Source: Bacteroidales bacterium (lineage in GTDB: Bacteria > Bacteroidota > Bacteroidia > Bacteroidales > JAGOPY01). From it: a stretch of DNA of 38,284 bases. This document shows, piece after piece, positions 5,440 to 13,127 of the stretch. Position 1 is the first letter of the stretch; the number at the start of each line of letters is the position of its first letter. Location of the stretch: positions 1-38,284 of the forward strand of contig JALNZD010000040.1 in assembly GCA_023229505.1 (NCBI GenBank), given 5' to 3'. A model generated the notes under the pieces. That model was given only the letters and a program-made list of their open reading frames with translations, did not search any database and was not told the origin of the DNA. A program made the translations under genes and the position numbers.

Positions 5440-8345
5440 TTTAATTTTTTACTTAATTTCCAGTCCGCATCGCCAAAGGCTACCACACAAAGTGACATGA
5501 TCAGGCCATCCAGAAGGGCCTTACGCTTAACCGCACGCATCACTTCACCCAATCGCTTGTTTTTATCGCTTTCTTCACCAAGTCCTACTACAAGCATATT
5601 AGCCACTTTTGCAGCGTGCTTCCCAAAGACGGAAGCCACGGTCCCTATCACGATCGCAGCTCCCCTGAGGCGGAATTTTTGGACAAAACTCCCGTATTTC
5701 ATGGCCGATCCGGTCGTGTCGCAACCTAACAGGGCCACTATTGGGGTATCATCTGAACCTGCTTTTTTTACGTGGGATTCACGTATCTGAACCCCGATGA
5801 TGGTATCCTCATTGATTTCGAGCGTAGCCTTCGTCTCCTTTCCAGCATGGTGCGGCATGACAACAATGAGCTGCGGTGTATTTTCCTGCACCAGGGTTTC
5901 CCACTCACTCCAGTTATTTACTTTCACCGGCTGATTCCCTGTGGCCTTTGAGATGGACTTGATCACTTCATCCAGGTCGGTTGCATCGACTTTCGTGCTG
6001 GCAGCCACCAGGCATTTACCGTCAATACTCAATGGAGACTGGTCATCATCAGACTCCGTCTGAATAATATAATCGGGACAGTCTTTGGAGAATTCTTCAG
6101 ATGATACATCTTGTCTTTCAATGACTTTGCTCAAACCCCAAAAGCCGAGCGGACACATGGTTTTCCTGAAATTTTTCGAACATGTCTCCCGACACTCCCC
6201 ATTGGACAATCCTTCCTTCCAAAAATCACAAAGTGTGGCATCATTGTCCGGAGCCTCATGCTCGTAAATAAATTCGAAAGGTATTATTTGCTCGCTGTCA
6301 TTTGTGGTAATAATTTGCATATATTCATTTTGTAAAAACTTTTCCTTATCGACAGTCGTCTTAAGTCTTTTTTTTATGAGCATATCATAGAGGTCGCAAC
6401 CACAAAAGATCAATTCCCGAAGCAGGTTCTCACCTTTTTTAGACTTGAGGCCATCATTGTAATCTTTCACTTTTTGAGCCACATCAGAGAGGAGGAGGTT
6501 GATGTTATTCGTGATACCATAACAACCTTCCAGATTTGCCAGCCATGCGTTGTCCTTTCCAATCCCGGTCATCATGGGCTTGTTGCCGGAGTTATGGTTC
6601 GTAATGAATGCCAGGTCGAACTGGCGTCTTTCTTCCAGGTTACCCAGATTGACCCGTACGGGGATAAGGTCTGTCAGTTCCATTTGGTCAGACGCCGGCA
6701 TTTTGTCGGCCTCTTTCACAACGGGAATTTTAAGCACTGCAGTCTGGATAACCCTGCCACGGTGGAGGACGGTGATCCGGCCTTCAAACGGGACGGCTTC
6801 TAACGGGGTGAAGATAAATTCACATTCCGTGCTGGGGCCGTCTTTCGGCAGTTTGATCTTTCTGATGAGCGGCTCCTTGATATGGGTCGGCTCACCCAGG
6901 ACTACGGTCAATCCCCAGGCTTCTTTTTGCGGTGGCAGTTTTTCTACCGGGAACGAGGTCTTATTGCTCACCCATTTTTTATCTGGTGGACCAATACGCA
7001 TGATAACCTTGGAAAGCACCCCGGTCAGGAATGCCCTTTTCTCCTCTTCATAATTGTCCTCTTTCATCTGGTACGTCCTGGCAGAGATATATCTTTCCCT
7101 TCGCTTCACTTCGACATTTTCGGGGATAATTGCTTCCTCCAGCGATTTATTAATTTCCGAGAGCCCTGTAGCCCCGGTACCTTCATGTTGATATTTTATT
7201 TGCCTCTTATTATTTAAAAGAAGGGATTTAAAGGTTGAAACATCTAAAATGTTTGATGCAGCTGGGATATTCAATCGGTTAAAGGTATTCATAGGAATTT
7301 CGAACTTTGTCTTTAACGGCAACATTTTGACCATCCGGATCATATTTTCCATCTGATGTTCAAGACGGAAATTTGCCAGGGCATTACTCAGAAAGATCAG
7401 ATGATCCGCACCACCATTCGAATATGATTTTAATCCAGCAGAGATTGCGGCATCCATATGAAGGTTGTGGCAAAGATTTTCTACTATGCAATTTAACAAT
7501 CTTGGAAAATCCAAATCGTTCAACATTTCTTTAATGAAGACAAACCCATTGGCACGGCTCAAAGCAGCGATATTTTGGATGAGGTTCTGAAAATCCGGGG
7601 AACCCTCTACAAATGGTCCCCTGATTATAAACAGATTGCATTTCATCAGCACAGGTAGGCTCTTCAAATCATTCAGAAGTTCTTCTGCAGTTCCGTCGAA
7701 AACCAGGATGTCGCAATTGTCATTTTCCCTTCCGATTTCAACCAAGATGGAATTTTCATTTGACGGCCAATGCTTACGGGCTTCTTCTACTATTTCCCCT
7801 GCGTTGTTTCCGGGGATAAATCCCAGGCGCAGCGGCCATTTCATATGTATATCCGGATAAGGGAATTTCATACTTATATAGGCCGACTTATCTATCGGAT
7901 CTGATTCGGACAATAACCGGAACCATGGCCTGATCATTGATGCAACAGTGTAATTTAAAACCTGCAATCTTAATCGGGGCATAAACGGTAGAAAAGTAAG
8001 GTTTAACCCTGTAAATTGCCATGTATTTGCCAGATTAAGAGGATTCAGGTCGGCCAGTTTATATTCAAGCATCCCGAGCGAGATTTTATGATTTGGTGAT
8101 GGAAACCGCCAGGGCAATGAAAGGGGATCCCCGGAAGGACCTGGCTGATATCCGCCAATACCACTCAGAGAATCATAAACCATTTTTTCAAGCATGAGTT
8201 TATCCGCCGGGGAAGCTATTCCAGAACCTGCGATTGTACGTGAACGGGATCGCGCTGCAAGAATACCGAGTGCAGTAAAGGCATTGGCAAAATCCTTATC
8301 CGTCAATCCGGTTCCCCAATTTTTCCAGAATTCAAAATCATTCAT
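5436..8345 (-). CDS. CHAT (caspase-like) protease with long sensor-like N-terminus
   Basis: The 969-residue product is soluble. Residues about 640-960 form a CHAT domain: a CGCDLYDMLI helix, the IIPFEFIYEH strand, then the catalytic dyad candidates His832/His833 in MPHHAG and Cys875 in ALLGCDTTGSA, followed by GAAIVIGTVASVF, the typical final core strand. Within its N-terminal part lie four Cys (706, 718, 722, 731) that could bind zinc. Residues about 170-320 look like a second, degenerate CHAT-like fold without the dyad (GFVFI, LCHNLHMDAAISAG). Residues about 470-570 are beta-rich (FTPLEAVPFEGRITVLHRG), probably a beta-sandwich. It sits between a small membrane protein gene (11-bp gap) and the hydrolase gene (4-bp overlap). 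A role as an inducible protease in defence or programmed cell death is inference from CHAT biology. Confidence 0.85.
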   Translation of the reverse strand: MNDFEFWKNWGTGLTDKDFANAFTALGILAARSRSRTIAGSGIASPADKLMLEKMVYDSLSGIGGYQPGPSGDPLSLPWRFPSPNHKISLGMLEYKLADLNPLNLANTWQFTGLNLTFLPFMPRLRLQVLNYTVASMIRPWFRLLSESDPIDKSAYISMKFPYPDIHMKWPLRLGFIPGNNAGEIVEEARKHWPSNENSILVEIGRENDNCDILVFDGTAEELLNDLKSLPVLMKCNLFIIRGPFVEGSPDFQNLIQNIAALSRANGFVFIKEMLNDLDFPRLLNCIVENLCHNLHMDAAISAGLKSYSNGGADHLIFLSNALANFRLEHQMENMIRMVKMLPLKTKFEIPMNTFNRLNIPAASNILDVSTFKSLLLNNKRQIKYQHEGTGATGLSEINKSLEEAIIPENVEVKRRERYISARTYQMKEDNYEEEKRAFLTGVLSKVIMRIGPPDKKWVSNKTSFPVEKLPPQKEAWGLTVVLGEPTHIKEPLIRKIKLPKDGPSTECEFIFTPLEAVPFEGRITVLHRGRVIQTAVLKIPVVKEADKMPASDQMELTDLIPVRVNLGNLEERRQFDLAFITNHNSGNKPMMTGIGKDNAWLANLEGCYGITNNINLLLSDVAQKVKDYNDGLKSKKGENLLRELIFCGCDLYDMLIKKRLKTTVDKEKFLQNEYMQIITTNDSEQIIPFEFIYEHEAPDNDATLCDFWKEGLSNGECRETCSKNFRKTMCPLGFWGLSKVIERQDVSSEEFSKDCPDYIIQTESDDDQSPLSIDGKCLVAASTKVDATDLDEVIKSISKATGNQPVKVNNWSEWETLVQENTPQLIVVMPHHAGKETKATLEINEDTIIGVQIRESHVKKAGSDDTPIVALLGCDTTGSAMKYGSFVQKFRLRGAAIVIGTVASVFGKHAAKVANMLVVGLGEESDKNKRLGEVMRAVKRKALLDGLIMSLCVVAFGDADWKLSKKLK

Positions 8346-8356
8346 GGCTTTATGTT

Positions 8357-8626
8357 TTAATAGCTTTTACTTGGTTGTCTTGTCTTTTTTTGAAAAAATG
8401 CTATCTGACAGGGAATCCAGCTTACTTTGAAAGTCTCTCCGCCAAGGTTTTGATAGAAACCTCTTATGGAATAAAGGGAGCCGCCGATACCACCGGATGC
8501 CCCAACATAGAAAACCGTACGTACAATATTGTTTTCCAACTTCGAATAGAAAACAATCACGGGGACCAGGCATAACACAACCAATGTGATAAGGAGATAA
8601 ATTCCGATTAAAACATGACTTTTCAT
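8357..8626 (-). CDS. Small membrane protein of the CHAT operon, probably C-terminally truncated
   Basis: The 89-residue protein begins with a strong membrane segment (residues about 4-28) and continues with a Gly-rich second segment, VGASGGIGGSLYSIRGFYQ. This frame is chosen over an overlapping frame at 8367-8633 because it is hydrophobic in the right places and its ATG overlaps the patatin stop (ATGA at 8623-8626). From memory, proteins with the GGIGGSLYSIRGFY motif are longer, with two more membrane segments and a charged C-terminus. The other frame here ends in SLSDSIFSKKDKTTK, which looks like that missing charged tail. The simplest reading is an internal out-of-frame deletion near 8410-8440. 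It may anchor or regulate the patatin and CHAT partners at the membrane. Confidence 0.65.
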   Translation of the reverse strand: MKSHVLIGIYLLITLVVLCLVPVIVFYSKLENNIVRTVFYVGASGGIGGSLYSIRGFYQNLGGETFKVSWIPCQIAFFQKKTRQPSKSY

Positions 8627-10371
8627 AATTCATGGATTTTCAGGTCAGACTTTGTGTTTTGCTGATAGGCCTTGACCATCCAATACGGATCGGCATTGAA
8701 GGCCTTCCAGTCATTCAGCATTTTTTGGTAAAGCTCTTTCAATTGGGATTTAAGCGTGTCGGGATAAGCATCGTAATCCAGTTTGTGATCAGTGTTCCAA
8801 AGGACTTTCTCAAAATATTCCAGCAGGTTATAGCAAGCCGTAAACTGGCCGCTGGCGATGAGGGTATTGAGCATGTTTTCTTTTTCACCTTTCAGCTCAT
8901 CGGGGGTAAACCACAGGGTAGTACCCATGGACTTGGCTTTCTCAGCAGCAGCCATGAGGATCGGGCTCACATTCCTTAACTCATCGCTCAGGATACCCTT
9001 TTTTTCCTTATTCCTGTATACCGTTTGTTGCGGAGTCAGCTCATAAACGGCATTCATTATCAACCGCGTATCCCAGCCGGCTTCATTGTAAACCCTGCCA
9101 TACTCCTGCCTCCTGATCTGTTTCATAAAGACCTCCGACACCATGCTTTTGATACTGTCGATCCGGTTCTTGATCAGTGTCTCGTATATGCCGAATTTCA
9201 GGTTGGAGAAATTTCCCAGGCGCCGGATGAAAAATTCCGGCACTTTAAATATTCTCATCATCCAGTTAAACATTCTTGAAAGAAAAATGCTGCCAGCACC
9301 TGCCATGAAAAGGACGGCTGCCAGGACTCCGTAGAAATAGATCCAGAAACGGCTGGCTGCCTGGAATCCGAAATACGTAGCAGCGGTGGCGGCCAGCAGA
9401 AAGACCAGCCCGAACCACATGAACCGCTTGAAATTAAGATTCCGCCAGCTTTTCATGGGCTTTTCCTTGGTCTTTACATAGGCATCCATGAACGGTGAAG
9501 CCACATCGGAAATGATATACAGGTCGATGGCTTTGTCATCCTCTGAAATGAATTTTTTCATCTCCCCTTTGTATTCCTTCATCCTTTTTTCGGCCCAGAT
9601 CACGCTGTCGATACCCTGGTTATCCACGATGCCCCCGTCCATCAGGCCAACCGGAAACTTGCATTTGTTGCCCCACTGGTCGGTATGGTATGATTCTTTT
9701 AAGGAATTCAGGACCGGAGAGCCGTCATGCCTGAAATCATCCGGGAAATTGATCGGCTCGAAGCCCATCGGAAAGCAGGACGATGCCGCGATGATGTCTG
9801 CCAGGCGGATCTCCCCGATGGCTTCCGGAGGCATGTTCACCTGCCTGTTTCCAAGGAAAGCGTAATTGTATTCCTCTTGCTTCAATTCACATCTCTGAAA
9901 CCGGAAAGGTAGGCCGTAGCTGAATTCCGTAGCGTTGAAAATGATTTCTTTGAGGTGGGTCTTATTTTCAAACAACAGCGAAAAGTTATCCTTCTCCAGT
10001 TTATCAAAATAAACCAGGGAGAAGGCGTTGATGAGGCTTCGGCCCTTGACACTCTTCCAATCGTGGTATCCGGACAGTTTTGTGAGCCCTTCCCTGATCA
10101 GGTCCACTTCAGCCATGAAACGGTAAAGTTTTTCATAGCACTCATTGAGCGATTGGTTCCGGGCGAGGGAGGATGCGTAGCATACACCGGTGAATGTTCC
10201 GCCTGAGACAGTGGAGATAACGCGGATCCTTTCGAGGAGCGGCAGGCCCTTCCAATGGACGCACGACAGGTAGGTAAGCAGTCCCAGGTGGAAAGAAGCT
10301 GCCCGGTAACCACCACCAGACAAAGAGAGGGCAATCGTGTTAAACGGTTGCCTGGGTAATTGGTTATTCAT
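8623..10371 (-). CDS. Patatin-like phospholipase with central membrane segments
   Basis: The 582-residue protein has all patatin landmarks in the first 255 residues: oxyanion loop SGGGYRA (18-24), nucleophile Ser56 in TVSGGTF, and catalytic Asp245 in DGGIVDNQG. Residues about 325-375 contain two hydrophobic segments (MWFGLVFLLAATAATYFGF and IYFYGVLAAVLFMAGAG), so it is probably membrane-bound, followed by a helical cytosolic domain of about 200 residues. Patatins hydrolyse membrane lipids and are effectors in known anti-phage systems such as CapV of CBASS. It is the first gene of a four-gene operon and overlaps the next gene by four bases. Its place with a CHAT protease suggests a membrane-damaging effector released or controlled by proteolysis; this is inference. 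Confidence 0.85.
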   Translation of the reverse strand: MNNQLPRQPFNTIALSLSGGGYRAASFHLGLLTYLSCVHWKGLPLLERIRVISTVSGGTFTGVCYASSLARNQSLNECYEKLYRFMAEVDLIREGLTKLSGYHDWKSVKGRSLINAFSLVYFDKLEKDNFSLLFENKTHLKEIIFNATEFSYGLPFRFQRCELKQEEYNYAFLGNRQVNMPPEAIGEIRLADIIAASSCFPMGFEPINFPDDFRHDGSPVLNSLKESYHTDQWGNKCKFPVGLMDGGIVDNQGIDSVIWAEKRMKEYKGEMKKFISEDDKAIDLYIISDVASPFMDAYVKTKEKPMKSWRNLNFKRFMWFGLVFLLAATAATYFGFQAASRFWIYFYGVLAAVLFMAGAGSIFLSRMFNWMMRIFKVPEFFIRRLGNFSNLKFGIYETLIKNRIDSIKSMVSEVFMKQIRRQEYGRVYNEAGWDTRLIMNAVYELTPQQTVYRNKEKKGILSDELRNVSPILMAAAEKAKSMGTTLWFTPDELKGEKENMLNTLIASGQFTACYNLLEYFEKVLWNTDHKLDYDAYPDTLKSQLKELYQKMLNDWKAFNADPYWMVKAYQQNTKSDLKIHEL

Positions 10372-10424
10372 GGCAAAAGAACGTTAATTGGCAAAATTTC
10401 GGGGGGAACGATTAATTGGAAGCG

Positions 10425-10455
10425 TAAAGATAATTAATAATCAGGTAAAAAGCAA
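10425..10455 (-). promoter_or_regulatory. Possible promoter of the patatin-CHAT operon
   Basis: On the minus strand TATCTTTA (10425-10432) matches seven of eight positions of TAnnTTTG, and a CTTG lies 20 bp upstream at the -33 distance. The leader to the patatin ATG would be about 45 bases. The match is partial. Confidence 0.35.
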
Positions 10456-10573
10456 GCATATGTTAGCACATGGAGAATTTTCGTTAAAAAGATTGCCTAA
10501 GATGGTGTTAAGCATATACATCTGATTCCGGATTCGCCAGACACGGACAGGTTGCACAGGACCTGGAATTTAG

Positions 10574-10627
10574 GATTTATAAATTCCGATCTAAGATCTT
10601 AGATTGTAAACTGTAAATTGTAAATCA
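10574..10627. repeat. Palindromic heptamer-periodic element, copy 2
   Basis: This copy has the same AAATTCCGATCTAAGATCTT core as copy 1 and matches it over 39 bp with one C-to-T change (10581-10619 against 4224-4262, same orientation). Its units are ATTCCGA, TCTAAGA, TCTTAGA, TTGTAAA, CTGTAAA, TTGTAAA. It ends six bases before the -7 box of the next gene, so it could influence transcription. Confidence 0.8.
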
Positions 10628-10632
10628 AATCG

Positions 10633-10640
10633 TATCTTTG
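10633..10640 (+). promoter_or_regulatory. Promoter -7 box of the HepT/MntA-like pair
   Basis: TATCTTTG fits TAnnTTTG completely and lies 21 bp before the ATG at 10662. No good TTTG -33 box is found at the usual spacing; that region is occupied by the palindromic element. Confidence 0.5.
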
Positions 10641-10661
10641 ACTAATAATCAGTATTAAGAA

Positions 10662-11087
10662 ATGGAAAGAGATATTCGTTGGTTACAGCGGTTCAACAAC
10701 CTGAAAAAAGCATTTCAGAAACTGGAAGAAGCTGTGGAAATCGACTCTCTTTCCGAACTGGAAAGAGAAGGGCTGATTCAACGGTTTGAATATACCTATG
10801 AGTTGGCATGGAAAACACTTCAAGACCTTTTGGAAGAAAAAGGATACATTGATATAAAAGGTCCGACTCCGGTGTTACAGCAATCATTCCAGGATGGATA
10901 CATTGTTGATGGTGAAGAATGGATGAAACTTAAGAAAAGCAGGGAAAACACATCGCATACATACAATAAGGAAGTGGCTGAAGAGATCGTGGAAAACATC
11001 ATTTCTTCCTATTTTCGTTTATTTGAACAGCTCATCGTCCGGCTTGAACAGGAAGCCGGCTGGCCGAAACAGGAGAAACTCTTTTAA
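10662..11087 (+). CDS. HepT/HI0074-family nucleotidyltransferase-associated protein
   Basis: The 141-residue all-helical protein is a HI0074-type 'nucleotidyltransferase substrate-binding' protein, now grouped with HEPN/HepT toxins. The stretch LIQRFEYTYELAWKTLQDLL is the family core, and residues 94-101 (RENTSHTY) give the R-x4-H-x-Y motif, which in HepT proteins forms the RNase site and carries the Tyr modified by the partner MntA. All motif residues are present, so it could be an active toxin. The partner gene follows 12 bp after the stop. Length is normal for the family. In MntA/HepT systems the nucleotidyltransferase neutralises HepT by adding AMP to that Tyr; the same is expected here. 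Confidence 0.85.
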   Translation: MERDIRWLQRFNNLKKAFQKLEEAVEIDSLSELEREGLIQRFEYTYELAWKTLQDLLEEKGYIDIKGPTPVLQQSFQDGYIVDGEEWMKLKKSRENTSHTYNKEVAEEIVENIISSYFRLFEQLIVRLEQEAGWPKQEKLF

Positions 11088-11099
11088 GCTTTGCGGAGT

Positions 11100-11903
11100 A
11101 TGCCATTCGGATTATCCATCGAAACAATAACCGGCATCACAGCGACCATCGCAGCAAATCGATCCGTAACCAGGGTAATCCTGTTTGGATCCAGGGCAAA
11201 AGGCAATCCCAGGCCTGGATCTGATATCGATATTGCGGTCACAGGCTCTGGTCTTTCATTGGATGACTACCTGAGCTTTTCATTGCAGATTGACCGCCTT
11301 GAACTGGCTCAGAAAGTAGATCTGGTCGATCATCTGAAGATCAACGATGATGAACTGATTGACCACATCCGGCGTGTAGGTGTGGTTCTTTATGAAAATG
11401 GCCGGTTCAGAAAATATGGACTACCTCCTGTGATTGATTATAATTCCCGAATCCTGATCCTTGGGACTTTCCCATCTGAAATATCACTGGAAAAACAACA
11501 ATTCTATGCTAATCCAGCAAACAAGTTCTGGATGATCCTTTGTTCCGTAATAAATGAATCCTATACTTTAAACTATGATCAACGCATTCAATTATTAAAA
11601 AAACACCGGATTGCACTTTGGGACGTGGTAGAAAGTTGTCTCCGTGAAGGCAGCGGGGATAATGAGATTAGATTTGAAAGACCTAATGATCTCGAAACAC
11701 TTATTAATCAATTCCCATCCCTTACACATCTTCTATTCAACGGTACTAATCCCGTCCGGTTTTTCACAAAACTCGGATTAGATGAAGGACCAATGGTCTT
11801 GGTCCCTTCTCTTCCATCCTCCAGTGGATTGAATACCCACCTGACTCTTTCCGAAAAGATCGATCGCTGGGCTGTGATTCATTATATTCCAGGGTTTCAT
11901 TGA
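11100..11903 (+). CDS. Fusion of MntA-like nucleotidyltransferase and hypoxanthine-DNA-glycosylase-like domain
   Basis: Residues 1-100 are a minimal nucleotidyltransferase: GS at 30-31 and D42-x-D44 form the GS-x10-D-x-D motif, with a third acidic residue in VDLVD. Such proteins normally stop after GVVLYE, about 100 residues. Here the frame continues into a domain of about 165 residues with ILILGTFPSEIS, YANPANKFW, LLFNGTNPVRFF, LPSSSG and SEKIDRW, the pattern of hypoxanthine/deoxyinosine DNA glycosylases of the uracil-DNA-glycosylase superfamily. Start is uncertain: a TTG at 11091 gives three more residues, but ATG at 11100 is preferred. The first half should be the antitoxin for the preceding HepT-like gene; the second would remove deaminated adenine from DNA. 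A single frameshift joining two once separate genes cannot be excluded. Confidence 0.8.
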   Translation: MPFGLSIETITGITATIAANRSVTRVILFGSRAKGNPRPGSDIDIAVTGSGLSLDDYLSFSLQIDRLELAQKVDLVDHLKINDDELIDHIRRVGVVLYENGRFRKYGLPPVIDYNSRILILGTFPSEISLEKQQFYANPANKFWMILCSVINESYTLNYDQRIQLLKKHRIALWDVVESCLREGSGDNEIRFERPNDLETLINQFPSLTHLLFNGTNPVRFFTKLGLDEGPMVLVPSLPSSSGLNTHLTLSEKIDRWAVIHYIPGFH

Positions 11904-12067
11904 TGATTTAAGAAATAGCACACGGATTCAACAGATTTACACAGATTCACCACAGATTGGTTTAACGGAATTCCGAAGTAACGATCTAACGATATTCAAA
12001 GTGAACATAACTCTTAACTTTTAAACTGTTCACCGTTCACTGTTCACCGTTCACTGCTCACTTCTTC
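11904..12067. repeat. Decamer, octamer and heptamer periodic repeats between convergent genes
   Basis: From 11920 the sequence runs in 10-bp units (ACACGGATTC, AACAGATTTA, CACAGATTCA), then 8-bp units (CGAAGTAA, CGATCTAA, CGATATTC), then five 7-bp units of GTTCACY type at 12028-12062. Positions 11987-12027 match 2555-2595 at 40 of 41 bases. No gene is present. Confidence 0.7.
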
Positions 12068-13108
12068 CTATTTCTTCGCCGTAAACACGTACTTCTCATT
12101 CTTCGCAGTAAATGTGCCGTTAGCGCAGGTATAGGTTGCGGTTACAAGGACCCACACCTTCTCGCAGGCGGGATTGTCATATTCCCAGGTCAGCATATAG
12201 AGGTTCTCTAACTGTCCGCTTATCAGGCTGTATAATGCTGTCAGCCCTTCCGAATCGGGGGTGTAAAAATACCTTCCGCCGGTTTCTTCTGCAAGTTGCT
12301 GCAGATCCAGTGAGTCAACATTGCCATATCCGATGGTAAAGACCGGGACCTGTTCTTTCTGGCTCATCGTGATGCAGAAGGGGAGATCGGCAAGCGTTGA
12401 TGAATTTTCTTTTCCATCGGTGAAAGCCAGGACAGAAGGTATCAGGCCAAAGTTTGAGAGGACAAAATCAGCCGCATCCTGGATCCCTTTAAAAGTAGCA
12501 TCATAAAATGCCGTGGATCCCCCGCCATAATCAGAGTCAATGGCTGCCAGGAGGAGATCAATATCCGTCGAAAATGGCAATGTCACCTCATATGATTCAT
12601 CGAATTTAATGATCTCGCAATAATCCTGGTCCTCTTTCAGGTAAACAAACTGCTTGGCCGCTTTTTCCATATTTTTCTTATTGGCCCCGCCCATGCTCCC
12701 TGAATAATCCATGGTCATGGCTGCGGCAGTATTATAACCCTCAGCCTGGGCTTTTGTAAATGTGATGGAAGCTATGACAGCCGTATCAGTATATCCGTCA
12801 CACACCTGCTTGATATTGAAATTATACTGGTTGAACTCCTTGAAAGGATTGCCATTCTGGTCGGTGACCGAGAGGAATACCGTGATGGTCGTGGATCTTC
12901 CCAGTCCGAGCTCTATCCTGGGAATCGTCACGTCGATAGCGGTGGTTGAATCGTCATTCATGCTCTTGAATGCCTTGTCACTATTGTCTTCATCCTTTTT
13001 GCAGGTGCTCAAAAGCATGATAGCTCCTGCAACCAGGATGACCGGCAAAGCCGGCAGGATCCTATACAGACCGGCCAATGTCTTACTTTTTTTATTCATT
13101 GTTTTCAT
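12068..13108 (-). CDS. von Willebrand factor A domain lipoprotein
   Basis: The 346-residue protein starts with a long charged and hydrophobic signal ending in the lipobox LSTC with Cys36, so it is likely lipid-anchored. After a beta-rich N-terminal part (VTDQNGNPFKEF), a vWA domain spans about residues 125-315. Its metal site is complete: MDYSGSM (DxSxS), the Thr in GGGSTAF and the Asp in AFTDGKEN. Such domains bind proteins in a metal-dependent way at the cell surface. A C-terminal beta segment with two Cys follows. It lies 19 bp after the FISUMP lipoprotein gene and is probably cotranscribed with it. The real start could be the second Met, three residues on. Confidence 0.85.
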   Translation of the reverse strand: MKTMNKKSKTLAGLYRILPALPVILVAGAIMLLSTCKKDEDNSDKAFKSMNDDSTTAIDVTIPRIELGLGRSTTITVFLSVTDQNGNPFKEFNQYNFNIKQVCDGYTDTAVIASITFTKAQAEGYNTAAAMTMDYSGSMGGANKKNMEKAAKQFVYLKEDQDYCEIIKFDESYEVTLPFSTDIDLLLAAIDSDYGGGSTAFYDATFKGIQDAADFVLSNFGLIPSVLAFTDGKENSSTLADLPFCITMSQKEQVPVFTIGYGNVDSLDLQQLAEETGGRYFYTPDSEGLTALYSLISGQLENLYMLTWEYDNPACEKVWVLVTATYTCANGTFTAKNEKYVFTAKK

Positions 13109-13127
13109 AAGGATATCTTTTATTTGG

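Larger units (their letters stand above)
10372..10661. other. Divergent intergenic region with two promoters and a palindromic element
   Basis: This 290-bp spacer separates the minus-strand patatin operon from the plus-strand HepT-like gene. It contains a weak promoter for the patatin operon near 10425-10455, palindromic element copy 2 (10574-10627), and the -7 box of the HepT-like gene at 10633-10640. The remainder (10456-10570) shows nothing recognisable. Confidence 0.6.

Noticed and set aside
5137..5790. Plus-strand frames opposite the CHAT and MBL genes, including one of 217 codons
   Set aside because: They are antisense shadows; the minus-strand proteins have clear motifs and the plus-strand peptides are low-complexity and unlike known families.
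8367..8633. 88-codon frame as the real small gene of the CHAT operon
   Set aside because: Its N-terminal two thirds is a shadow with scattered Trp/Cys/Arg; only its last 15 residues look natural, which fits a frameshift or deletion rather than a gene.
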